The translations under genes were made by a program, and so were the position numbers. A stretch of 46,060 nt of DNA from CAZSHX01 sp964606895 (lineage in GTDB: Bacteria; Bacteroidota; Ignavibacteria; Kapaibacteriales; UBA2268): the NCBI GenBank assembly GCA_964606895.1, contig CAZSHX010000034.1, positions 1-46,060 on the forward strand. The letters run 5' to 3'. This document shows, one piece after another, positions 8,420 to 15,342 of this stretch. Below the pieces are notes generated by a model. It was not told the origin of the DNA, did no database searches, and saw only the letters and a program-made list of their open reading frames with translations. Within the stretch, counting starts at the first letter, position 1. Each line of letters opens with the position of its first letter.

Positions 8420-9012
8420 TGCCATTTTTTAAATTCGGATTTTTTGGCGACAACATGAGTCTTGTTGTTGCATTTTTAATCGGTATCGGGTTTGGTTTTT
8501 TCCTTGAAAGAGCCGGATTCGGAACCGCCAAAAAACTTGCCGCTCAGTTTTATTTCACCGATTTGACTGTTTTCAAAGTTATGTTTGCAGCAATTGTAAC
8601 GGCTATGCTTGGTATTTTCTTCCTTACCGCAATGGGATTCATGGACTTTTCTATGCTCAATCTTGTTGATACTTATGTGGTACCGCAGATTGCAGGAGGA
8701 TTATTGCTTGGATTCGGCTTTGTGATTGGGGGATATTGTCCCGGTACTTCTGTAGTTGCCTGCTCTGTTGGAAAAGTTGACGGAGTTGTTTTTGTTGTCG
8801 GAGTTTTCCTTGGAACGTTCATTTATGGAGAAGTTTATCCATTCATCGAAGGTTTTGCAAATTCCACACATCTTGGAAAAATGACATTACCTGAAGCAAC
8901 ACATATTCCTTATGGAATACTTGTTTTTGCAATTGTCCTTGTGGCTGTCCTTGGTTTTGCCGGAGCCGAATGGGTTGAGAAGAAATTCGGTTACAAGAAG
9001 GAGGCAAAATAA
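8410..9012 (+). CDS. YeeE/YedE (DUF395) sulfur-transport half protein, second half
   Basis: The protein has the second half's signature GGYCPGTSVVACSVGKVDG, with the conserved Cys after GGY, and about five membrane segments. I chose ATG 8410 because AAGGAG lies just upstream; an in-frame reading from 8362 would run deeper into the previous gene. Overlap with the first half points to translational coupling and a heteromeric transporter. It ends 2 bp before the rhodanese-like gene. Confidence 0.85.
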   Translation: MDMMPFFKFGFFGDNMSLVVAFLIGIGFGFFLERAGFGTAKKLAAQFYFTDLTVFKVMFAAIVTAMLGIFFLTAMGFMDFSMLNLVDTYVVPQIAGGLLLGFGFVIGGYCPGTSVVACSVGKVDGVVFVVGVFLGTFIYGEVYPFIEGFANSTHLGKMTLPEATHIPYGILVFAIVLVAVLGFAGAEWVEKKFGYKKEAK

Positions 9013-9014
9013 TC

Positions 9015-9665
9015 ATGAAATATATTAATGATTTCAATATAAATAAAAAGCTTGCGGCTTTTGCTCTGTTTCTGGGTGTTATTGCAATATTCATCGGCGA
9101 CCCCGTCAAAGACAGTTACGCAACAATCAACACTAAAGATTTAGCCTTTGCGGTTGCCGAAAAATCTGCTAACATCGAAACTATGGAGCTTGCAAAATGG
9201 CTAATCGCAGGCAAAGCAGATTTTACGCTTATTGATTTGCGTCAGGATAAGAAATTTAATGAGTACCACATTCCCGGTTCGCTCAATATTCAGGCGAACG
9301 AGCTCTTCAAATCGAAACTCATGAAAAATCAAAAAATCATTCTCTATTCCGATGATAATTTCCAAGCGGCTCAAGCATGGTTATTGCTGAAAGCTAAGAA
9401 CTACAAAGGCGTTTATCAGTTAAAAGGCGGTTTGGAAGAGTGGAACAAAAGCATACTTTTTCCAAAATTGAGCGACAATGCAACACCTGCTCAGAAAGCG
9501 GAATTTGAAAAAATCAAATATATCAGCAAATATTTTGGCGGCAATCCTATTACGGGAGTAGCCGAATCTGCTGAGCAAAAACCACAGATTGCAATGCCGA
9601 AACCTGTTGCTTCGTCATCATCGGCAACTCCAAAGGGAGCAAAACCTAAAAAAGAAGGTTGTTAG
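9015..9665 (+). CDS. Membrane-anchored rhodanese-like protein lacking the catalytic Cys, with a C-terminal Cys tail
   Basis: A signal-anchor segment (LAAFALFLGVIAIFIG) precedes a rhodanese fold (LIDLRQDKKFNEYHIPGSLNI ... GVYQLKGGLEEW). At the active-site loop, where a Cys normally starts CxxG.R, this protein reads LYSDDNFQAA: Ser112 replaces the sulfur-accepting Cys. The only cysteine of the whole 216 residues is the last one, C216, at the end of a flexible Pro/Ser/Ala/Lys-rich tail (residues about 185-216). Normal single-domain rhodanese catalysis is therefore unlikely; sulfur binding on the C-terminal Cys is an attractive inference. It sits after the two YeeE halves in the sulfur operon. 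Confidence 0.82.
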   Translation: MKYINDFNINKKLAAFALFLGVIAIFIGDPVKDSYATINTKDLAFAVAEKSANIETMELAKWLIAGKADFTLIDLRQDKKFNEYHIPGSLNIQANELFKSKLMKNQKIILYSDDNFQAAQAWLLLKAKNYKGVYQLKGGLEEWNKSILFPKLSDNATPAQKAEFEKIKYISKYFGGNPITGVAESAEQKPQIAMPKPVASSSSATPKGAKPKKEGC

Positions 9666-9708
9666 AAATTGAATAATTGTTTTAAATATTAATCTAAGGT
9701 GATGATTT

Positions 9709-9942
9709 ATGCCTACTTATGCTTATAAATGCGAAAGTTGCGAAACGAAATACGAAGTTTTCTTCAAAGTGAAAGAAGAGCAGGAGCAGATTGTCTGCCC
9801 TTCGTGCAATTCCGCAGTCCATAAAAAATTGATGTCTGCCACGAATATCGGTGGTTTTTCATCACGTTCGGATTCTATGCCGACAATGCCGCCTTGTGCA
9901 AATGGCGGCGGCTGTTCGCCCGGTATGTGCAATTTGAATTAA
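9709..9942 (+). CDS. FmdB-family zinc-ribbon protein
   Basis: The N-terminus MPTYAYKCESC ... CPSC is the FmdB/CxxC-CxxC zinc ribbon (PF09723 type). A Gly/Cys-rich tail (CANGGGCSPGMC) follows and could bind further metal. At 77 residues it is a normal length. FmdB proteins are small putative regulators; the function is unproven. It is the last gene of the sulfur operon, 43 bp after the rhodanese-like gene and just before a terminator hairpin. Confidence 0.8.
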   Translation: MPTYAYKCESCETKYEVFFKVKEEQEQIVCPSCNSAVHKKLMSATNIGGFSSRSDSMPTMPPCANGGGCSPGMCNLN

Positions 9943-9966
9943 TTTTCAAATAATTAGAAATATAGG

Positions 9967-9996
9967 TGTAGGGGCGAACGGCAGTTCGCCCTTTTT
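9967..9996 (+). terminator. Terminator of the sulfur operon; TGTAGGG-type palindrome
   Basis: Arms GGGCGAAC (9972-9979) and GTTCGCCC (9984-9991) with a GGCA loop are followed by TTTTT, 25-30 bp after the last stop codon. It starts with the same TGTAGGG prefix as the palindromes at 2346 and 16818, so a mobile palindrome may have been taken over as terminator. Confidence 0.65.
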
Positions 9997-10152
9997 ACTT
10001 CCAAATCGTGATTTTGTTTTCTGATATATTTTCATTAAGTTGCAGATGTAAGTTCGAAATATTTAATCTTAAAGGAATTTTAGTTAATGAATCAAATAAT
10101 TCATGGCGAATACGAGATATAGTAATTAATTTATTACAAGAATGAGCAATTT

Positions 10153-10962
10153 ATGGCAAAAATAAATGTTAAAGGTATAGAAGTAACTTTGTTGACAAAC
10201 AAAGAAAAAGAATTTATTTGTTTGACGGATATTGCTCGCTATCGTGATTCTGAAAGAAGTGATTATATACTTCAAAACTGGATGCGAAACAGAAGTACAA
10301 TTGAATTTATGGGACTTTGGGAAATTTTCAATAATCCTGATTTTAATTCCATCGAATTCGATGGAATTAAAAATATGTCGGGTTCAAATAGTTTTTCGCT
10401 TACACCCAAAAGATGGATTGATGCCACAAATGCAATAGGAATAGTGGCAAAAACCGGCAGATATGGCGGAACCTACGCTCACAAAGATATTGCTTTTGAG
10501 TTTGCTTCATGGCTAAGTGCTGAGTTTAAATTTTATCTGATTAGAGAATTTCAACGGCTGAAAGAAGAAGAACAAAAACAGATTGGCTGGACCGCAAAAC
10601 GCGAATTGGCTAAGTTGAATTACCACATTCATACTGATGCAGTTAAGAAAAACATTATTCCCGAAGAACTTACTCCATCTCAAACATCATTAGTTTATGC
10701 AAACGAAGCCGACGTTTTAAACTTGGCACTTTTTGGAATGACCGCAAAGCAATGGAGGGATGCAAATCCCGAACTCAAAGGCAACATCAGAGATTACGCT
10801 ACGATTAATGAATTAATTTGCCTTTCGAATATGGAAAGCTTGAATGCTGTATTAATTAATGATGGATTGCCACAAAAAGATAGATTAATAAAATTAAATC
10901 AAATTGCAATTCATCAGATGTTAGTATTATCGGAATCTGAGAACAGAAAACTATTAAGGTAG
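10153..10962 (+). CDS. KilA-N domain protein (first copy)
   Basis: The N-terminal 110 residues form a KilA-N domain (ICLTDIARYRDSERSDYILQNWMRNR...IEFMGLWE), a DNA-binding module common in phages and mobile regions. The conserved GRYGGTYAHKDIAFEFASWLSAEFKFYLIREFQRLKEEE follows in shorter blocks, then a C-terminal region shared with the second copy (KRELAKLNYHIHTDAV, NIRDYATINELICLSNME). Role unknown; a transcriptional or host-takeover regulator is possible. A perfect 32-bp palindrome (10341-10372) spans the codons for the FNSIEFDGIKN region. The related gene at 12475 has a different palindrome there. Confidence 0.85.
   Translation: MAKINVKGIEVTLLTNKEKEFICLTDIARYRDSERSDYILQNWMRNRSTIEFMGLWEIFNNPDFNSIEFDGIKNMSGSNSFSLTPKRWIDATNAIGIVAKTGRYGGTYAHKDIAFEFASWLSAEFKFYLIREFQRLKEEEQKQIGWTAKRELAKLNYHIHTDAVKKNIIPEELTPSQTSLVYANEADVLNLALFGMTAKQWRDANPELKGNIRDYATINELICLSNMESLNAVLINDGLPQKDRLIKLNQIAIHQMLVLSESENRKLLR
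10341..10372. repeat. 32-bp perfect palindrome inside the first KilA-N gene
   Basis: The left half is TTTTAATTCCATCGAA and the right half is its exact complement, centred on the EcoRI-like GAATTC (between 10356 and 10357). There is no mismatch over 16 bp per side. It encodes the segment before the GSNSF motif. Confidence 0.8.
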
Positions 10963-11022
10963 GGAATATTATGAAAATTGAACTTAAAAATCTACTTGAA
11001 AAATAAAATTAAAGGTTTTACA

Positions 11023-11865
11023 ATGAAGAAAAAAGTTGTACTTCAAATTATCGCTCTAATTATTTTGTTTAGCCCGTCAAACATTTTTTCCCAGCTTGAT
11101 TTCAGTATTGGGACTACATCGGGTTATATCCGAGCTATGCACAATACTAATTACCGATGGACCTGCGACCCGATATGTTTCCAAATGCAAGATCTGGCAA
11201 CTAACACCGGCTTCGGAGGAATTTCCACCGAAATTTCTATTCTAAAAGGAAAACTACCCCTTTCTTTCATCAGCAGGATTATGTATGAAGATTTATCATT
11301 CAAACAAACTCATGAAGGTGATAAATATCCATCTCTTATTGATGATGGCAAAGGTGGCTACATTACAACAGAGTCATCTACCGGTTTCGATTATATTGTT
11401 GATTATAAACTGCTGACCAGTCACTGGCTCTTTAATTTGAAATTTTTTAATTCAGGATTATCGCTTTTTGCAGGTCCTTCAGTTTCAACTGTCATCCAAA
11501 ATCATTACAAGGAAAAATATTATATTGTTAAACCACCGGATGTACAGTTCAAAAGAATAGTTCTAAAAGCTGATGAATATGGCTTTACACCCTACTATAC
11601 CGATAGAGACAGAACTTATATGGCAAGTGATAATCCTATACGCAAGATGAACAACATACTTTACGGCATTGTCGGAGGATTGCAATGGGAATATTCGTTC
11701 TGGAACCTGAAGCTTGCTCCATTTATTGCTTTTGACTACATTCTTACTGATGTTGTGAAAGAGGGAAACCCTGACTGTCCATACTGTTTGCAGCCTTCAC
11801 CAAAACCGATTCATTGGAATTTCAATATGTTTTTTGCTGGGCTTGATATAAGATATAATTTATAA
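11023..11865 (+). CDS. Putative outer-membrane beta-barrel or periplasmic protein
   Basis: The signal peptide MKKKVVLQIIALIILFSPSNIFSQ starts at ATG 11023; an upstream in-frame start at 10978 would bury it. The mature part has alternating hydrophobic and polar stretches and many aromatic residues (FSIGTTSGYIRA, WLFNLKFFNSGLSLFAGPSVSTV, LYGIVGGLQWEYSFWNLKLAPFIAFDYILT), ending in AGLDIRYNL. That resembles an outer-membrane barrel of the PorT/OmpA-beta type. I cannot name the family. It sits between the two KilA-N copies. Confidence 0.6.
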   Translation: MKKKVVLQIIALIILFSPSNIFSQLDFSIGTTSGYIRAMHNTNYRWTCDPICFQMQDLATNTGFGGISTEISILKGKLPLSFISRIMYEDLSFKQTHEGDKYPSLIDDGKGGYITTESSTGFDYIVDYKLLTSHWLFNLKFFNSGLSLFAGPSVSTVIQNHYKEKYYIVKPPDVQFKRIVLKADEYGFTPYYTDRDRTYMASDNPIRKMNNILYGIVGGLQWEYSFWNLKLAPFIAFDYILTDVVKEGNPDCPYCLQPSPKPIHWNFNMFFAGLDIRYNL

Positions 11866-11919
11866 CGTTTTTTCCTCTTCAGTTATTTGATTTACGATTT
11901 TTCTTGATATTTTGCTTAT

Positions 11920-12090
11920 AAATGCCTACGCTGAAGTTCCGTAAGCCTTTGATGCGGTAACGTACGCCTTTGATGCGGTGGCGTAAGCCTTGGAAGAAGT
12001 TCCGCAAGTTTACGGAAGCTTAGCGTTCTCTTACGAAACCTCAGCGTACCCTTACGAGACCTTAGCGTAATAATACGAAAGCTCAACGTA
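11920..12090. repeat. Array of about eight imperfect repeats with an exact 21-bp period
   Basis: Cut every 21 bp from 11941, successive units begin GTAAGCCTTTGATGCGGT, GTACGCCTTTGATGCGGT, GTAAGCCTTGGAAGAAGT, GCAAGTTTACGGAAGCTT, GTTCTCTTACGAAACCTC, GTACCCTTACGAGACCTT and GTAATAATACGAAAGCTC. All start with G and nearly all end in C. The left units and the right units resemble each other's reverse complement (TACGCTGA... / ...TNAGCGTA), so the array is also inverted about its middle (near 12005). It fills most of the 304-bp gap between two genes. The minus strand is open for about 55 codons but has no start codon. Confidence 0.7.
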
Positions 12091-12169
12091 CTATGTTTTA
12101 AATAGATTTCAAATAATTCTTAATTAAATACATAAATTAATTTTTTTTTTGAACTAATCCTTTACAGCT

Positions 12170-12436
12170 ATGATTTTAATAATACTCGACATACTGAGAA
12201 TTGCCATTGTTTGCCAGGCATTCTTTTTTGGATATCAAATTGGTTTTGCTCATGGATACGACCCATTTGCACAGTTGCATTTCATGATACCTTTGATTAT
12301 TGTTGCAATGGGTATGACAATCACCTTTCTTGACAAATACAATCCTGAGCAATTTGAGTTGTTAGGAATTGATAGAGTTTTGGTTGAGGCATTAACTGGG
12401 AACGTCAGTAAATTAGGCAAAACGATACTGAATTAA
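12170..12436 (+). pseudogene. Truncated copy of the small membrane protein fused to an EcoRI-type methyltransferase tail
   Basis: The first 46 codons match the intact membrane-protein gene at 13407 (ILRIAIVC.AFFFGYQIGFAHGY.PFAQLHFMIP), as does the preceding TTTTGAACTAATCCTTTACAGCT leader. The reading then switches to ITFLDKYNPEQFELLGIDR, which resembles the C-terminal block of EcoRI-family adenine-specific methyltransferases. After a frame change, LNAHILIKDKRI at 12434-12471 looks like the very end of such an enzyme. I read this as a deletion or recombination scar joining two genes, unlikely to be functional. The methyltransferase match is from memory of the family. Confidence 0.6.
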
Positions 12437-12474
12437 ATGCACACATTTTAATCAAAGACAAAAGAATATAAATT

Positions 12475-13296
12475 ATGGCAAAACAAAAATCAATAGTTGT
12501 TCAAAACATACCTGTTCAGATGATTGCCAAAGGGGATTTAGATTATATCTGTATTACCGATATGGCAAATGCTAAAGAAAATGAAAGCCGAGCCGCCGAC
12601 ATTATTAAAAATTGGATTCGTAACCGCTAAACAAGCGAATTTTTAGGAACTTGGGAACAAATGAACAATCCTGATTTTAAAGTGGTCGAATTCGACCACT
12701 TTAAAATGCAAGCAGGTCTTAATTCATTTGTTTTAAGCGTTTCAGAGTGGATTGAAAAAACCAATGCAATTGGTTTCATTGTCAAAAAGGGGCGTTACGG
12801 GGGTACTTATGCACACAAGGACATAGCTTTCGAATTTGGCTCGGCAATCAGTGCACCATTCAAACTTTATCTGATTAGAGAATTTCAACGGCTGAAAGAG
12901 GAAGAGCAAAAGCAATTGGGCTGGACTGCAAAACGAGAACTGGCAAAGCTCAACTACCATATTCACACCGATGCTATTAAGCAGAATCTGCTTCCACAAG
13001 AGCTTACGTCCTCACAAACTTCAATTGTTTATGCTAACGAAGCCGATGTGTTGAATATAGCAATGTTTGGAGTAACAGCCAAACAATGGCGTGATTCTAA
13101 TCCAGGCTTAAATGGAAATATTCGGGATTATGCATCAATCAACGAACTGATTTGCCTGTCAAATATGGAGAATCTGAATGCAGTATTTATTAATGAGAAA
13201 ATGCCGCAAAAAGAAAGATTAATCAAACTGAATCTTATTGCCATTCAGCAAATGACTGTTTTGCAAAACATTGAAAACAGAAAATTATTAAAATAG
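12475..13296 (+). pseudogene. Second KilA-N gene, interrupted by one in-frame stop codon
   Basis: The reading from ATG 12475 (MAKQKSIVVQNIPVQ, then YICITDMANAKENESRAADIIKNWIRNR) meets a TAA at 12628-12630 and continues in the same frame with TSEFLGTWEQMNNPDF to the end. It aligns throughout with the KilA-N protein at 10153. The stop replaces the residue before the T/S that follows RNR. A shorter product from ATG 12661 (211 aa) would lack the DNA-binding N-terminus. No frameshift is present. It is either a recent nonsense mutation or a site of readthrough. A 34-bp perfect palindrome lies at 12674-12707. Confidence 0.8.
12674..12707. repeat. 34-bp perfect palindrome inside the second KilA-N gene
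   Basis: The left half is ATTTTAAAGTGGTCGAA and the right half is its exact complement, centred on GAATTC (between 12690 and 12691). It sits at the same codons as the palindrome of the first KilA-N gene (FKVVEFDHFKM against FNSIEFDGIKN), but the arms differ while the pairing is complete in both. Confidence 0.8.
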
Positions 13297-13406
13297 AAAT
13301 CTAACTTAAAGAAATTGCCGGTTTGCTGAAAAAACGAAGTATTTGTTTACCAAAAATTATTTCGTTATTTTTGATTGATTTTTTTTTGAACTAATCCTTT
13401 ACAGCT

Positions 13407-13889
13407 ATGATTTTAAAAATACTCGAGATATTAAGAATTGCTATTGTTTGCATTGCATTCTTTTTTGGATATCAAATTGGTTTTGCCCATGGTTACAACC
13501 CCTTTGCACAGTTGCATTTCATGATTCCTGTAGTAATCGTCGCAATTTCGGGAATATCCGGTTTAGAAGGATTATTTTTCGGAAAAATGTCTGCCGAGAT
13601 TAAAGGATATGAAGTAGGAAGCAATTATCAGCGGCAATCTGCAATAGCATTGTTATCTTATGCTTTTATCGCGATTTTTGTCTATTTCAGCAATTGGGGA
13701 GTCAAAGCTGAGCTGACGGTTCTTTTTGTATTCATCTTCTTTTTCTTTTTCTCAGGACTCAATCATGCGATAGATGCAGTAAGACGCAAAAATTACAGAT
13801 GGCAGAATATCAACAGACCTTTCATCACTTTAATCCTGATTGCAGGCTTGCTCTATCCTGTTGTTATGGCATTGAAAAGTATGGAATAA
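13407..13889 (+). CDS. Small integral membrane protein of unknown function
   Basis: The 160-residue protein has about four membrane segments (residues about 6-24, 40-58, 85-103, 110-125, and a last one near 140-156). I do not recognise the function; DUF6790-like membrane proteins are a loose possibility. Its first 46 codons and its leader are duplicated at 12170. It follows the broken KilA-N gene by 110 bp, as the truncated copy follows the first KilA-N locus, so a KilA-N plus membrane-protein pair may have been duplicated together. Confidence 0.65.
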   Translation: MILKILEILRIAIVCIAFFFGYQIGFAHGYNPFAQLHFMIPVVIVAISGISGLEGLFFGKMSAEIKGYEVGSNYQRQSAIALLSYAFIAIFVYFSNWGVKAELTVLFVFIFFFFFSGLNHAIDAVRRKNYRWQNINRPFITLILIAGLLYPVVMALKSME

Positions 13890-13928
13890 TGGAATTGTAA
13901 ATTTTTTTATATTAAATTGGAAACTGAT

Positions 13929-14387
13929 ATGCAAATTAAAGCAGATACACCCGAACAATATATTGAACAGTTGCCTGATGACCGAAAGGAGGCAATCATC
14001 AAATTGAGAAAAACTATCATTGATAACCTACCCGAAGGATTTGTTGAAGGAATGGGATATGGAATGATTGGGTATGTGGTTCCTCATTCGCTCTATCCGA
14101 AAGGCTACCATTGCGACCCCAAGCAACCACTGCCGTTTATCTCCCTTGCTTCACAAAAGAACTTTGTGGTTCTTCACCACATGGGAATTTATGCCAACCC
14201 CAAGCTTTTGGAGTGGTTCGTTGATGAATATCCGAAACATTGCAAAGCGAAATTGGATATGGGAAAAGGCTGTATCCGATTCAAAAAACCTGACCAAATT
14301 CCCTATGAACTCATTGGCGAACTTACGGGAAAAATAAGCGTTCATGACTGGATTGAGATGTTCGAAACAAGTTTTAAACGGAAATGA
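13929..14387 (+). CDS. DUF1801-family protein
   Basis: The sequence TPEQYIEQLPDDRKEAIIKLRKTIIDNLPEG, a central PLPFISLASQKNFVVLHHMG block and the DMGKGCIRFKK motif match the DUF1801 (YdhG-like) family. Its biochemical role is unknown. I chose ATG 13929 over the in-frame TTG at 13917. The last bases of the gene and 22 bp beyond (14370-14409) recur at 17287-17326 with one difference, showing that this 3' end was copied. Confidence 0.75.
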   Translation: MQIKADTPEQYIEQLPDDRKEAIIKLRKTIIDNLPEGFVEGMGYGMIGYVVPHSLYPKGYHCDPKQPLPFISLASQKNFVVLHHMGIYANPKLLEWFVDEYPKHCKAKLDMGKGCIRFKKPDQIPYELIGELTGKISVHDWIEMFETSFKRK

Positions 14388-14404
14388 AAAATACGAGAAT
14401 CAAA

Positions 14405-14431
14405 AAAGCTCTTCTAATTCAGAAGAGCTTT
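14405..14431. terminator. Bidirectional terminator between convergent genes
   Basis: The perfect 11-bp stem AAAGCTCTTCT (14405-14415) / AGAAGAGCTTT (14421-14431) has a 5-nt loop and lies between the DUF1801 gene and the convergent DinB-like gene. On the minus strand it is followed by a T-run (AAAAAA at 14402-14407 on the plus strand). Confidence 0.7.
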
Positions 14432-14460
14432 GCTTGATAATTTAGGGTCAATAATAAGAA

Positions 14461-14958
14461 CTATTTTCCCTGTTCATCTGCACTTGGTCCATAAGAACCC
14501 GGTATCGGAATATCCAATAATCTTAGAAAAACACCTAATTGTGCCCTATGATGAATCAATTGACTAAAAGAATGTCTGATAACTTCGGCTTTTGATAAAT
14601 CCATGAGAATCATGTCGCCATTTCTCATTACCCATCTTCCATCTAATTTTGATTCATTTTCATCGATTAACTGCGACTTTGCTTCAGCAACGGATTTTTC
14701 CAATAAATCCATTAATTCCGATGTATTATTGATGGGAGTGGGAGTATATTTATCTTTGGCAAAATCCAAACCGTCATTCGCTAAGCCATGAGCAATCCAA
14801 CCCGGTACTTCTGCGATATGAGTTGCCAATGCTTTTACGGTCATACTTTTGGGATGTGGCTTCCAGTCGTGTTTATCGTCCGGAATAATTTTCAACATTT
14901 TTCTGGTTGTTTCAGCTTCCTGTTCCAATTCTTTTAAGAACATATTGATTAAAGACAT
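14461..14958 (-). CDS. DinB/YfiT-like metal-binding helical-bundle protein
   Basis: The 165-residue protein has the DinB-type pattern: MLKIIPDDKHDWKPHPKSMTVKALATHIAE carries the first conserved His, and the C-terminal VIRHSFSQLIHHRAQLGVFLRLL carries the others (three-His metal site). Such proteins are thiol-dependent transferase-like or stress proteins; the substrate is unknown. It is monocistronic and converges on the DUF1801 gene at the shared terminator. Confidence 0.8.
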   Translation of the reverse strand: MSLINMFLKELEQEAETTRKMLKIIPDDKHDWKPHPKSMTVKALATHIAEVPGWIAHGLANDGLDFAKDKYTPTPINNTSELMDLLEKSVAEAKSQLIDENESKLDGRWVMRNGDMILMDLSKAEVIRHSFSQLIHHRAQLGVFLRLLDIPIPGSYGPSADEQGK

Positions 14959-15342
14959 AAGAATTCCTTTAATTAAAATATAAAAAATTACAAAATATTT
15001 AGTTTGATTGACTATTATGTTTATCTTTTATTAGAAGACATCTATTGCCCATCGAACAATTGTCTATATTCTCCTCATGAAGAAGAATCCACTTAAAGGT
15101 CTGCACTTGGAAATATGTGTGGGATTAATTGTTTCCGGCTCATTATTCTCCGTTGGGGGCAACGGTCCGTTCGCCCTTACAACAAAACGTAATTCGTAAT
15201 TTGAAATTCGTAATTGATTTCCCCCTTCATCAAAAAATAAATTTATGAAAATATTCCGCATACTATTGTTTTGAAATGTTTTTTGTATTAAGTTGTAGTT
15301 GTAGATTATGAAAATTAGATTATTTAATGAAATTTGAGAATT
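14959..15342. other. 384-bp gap with repeat fragments and the methyltransferase leader
   Basis: On the minus strand, TGTAAGGGCGAACGGACCGTTGCCCCC-like sequence (about 15155-15182) forms an imperfect hairpin related to the TGTAGGG family at 9967. Next to it are alternating AATTCGTAATTTG / AAATTCGTAATTG stretches. At 15290-15306 ATTAAGTTGTAGTTGTA resembles ATTAAGTTGCAGATGTA upstream of the KilA-N gene (10034-10050), so the two accessory genes may share a leader or promoter. I see no gene here. Confidence 0.45.

Noticed and set aside
10040..10146. Possible gene remnant ending NESNNSWRIRDIVINLLQE before the first KilA-N gene
   Set aside because: The frame is open to a TGA near 10145 and reads like a protein end, but it is short, without start or recognisable family.
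10971..11006. 11-codon ORF MKIELKNLLEK after the first KilA-N gene
   Set aside because: It is too short to support as a gene.
11920..12090. CRISPR array
   Set aside because: The 21-bp units are contiguous and drift in sequence; there are no constant repeats with unique spacers and no cas gene.
11920..12100. Minus-strand open frame of about 55 codons (TLRFRKR-like repeats)
   Set aside because: There is no start codon, and the period of seven codons follows from the DNA array; both strands show the same repeat.
12674..12707. Phase-variable invertible promoter
   Set aside because: A perfect palindrome reads the same when inverted, so inversion would change nothing, and it is inside a coding region.
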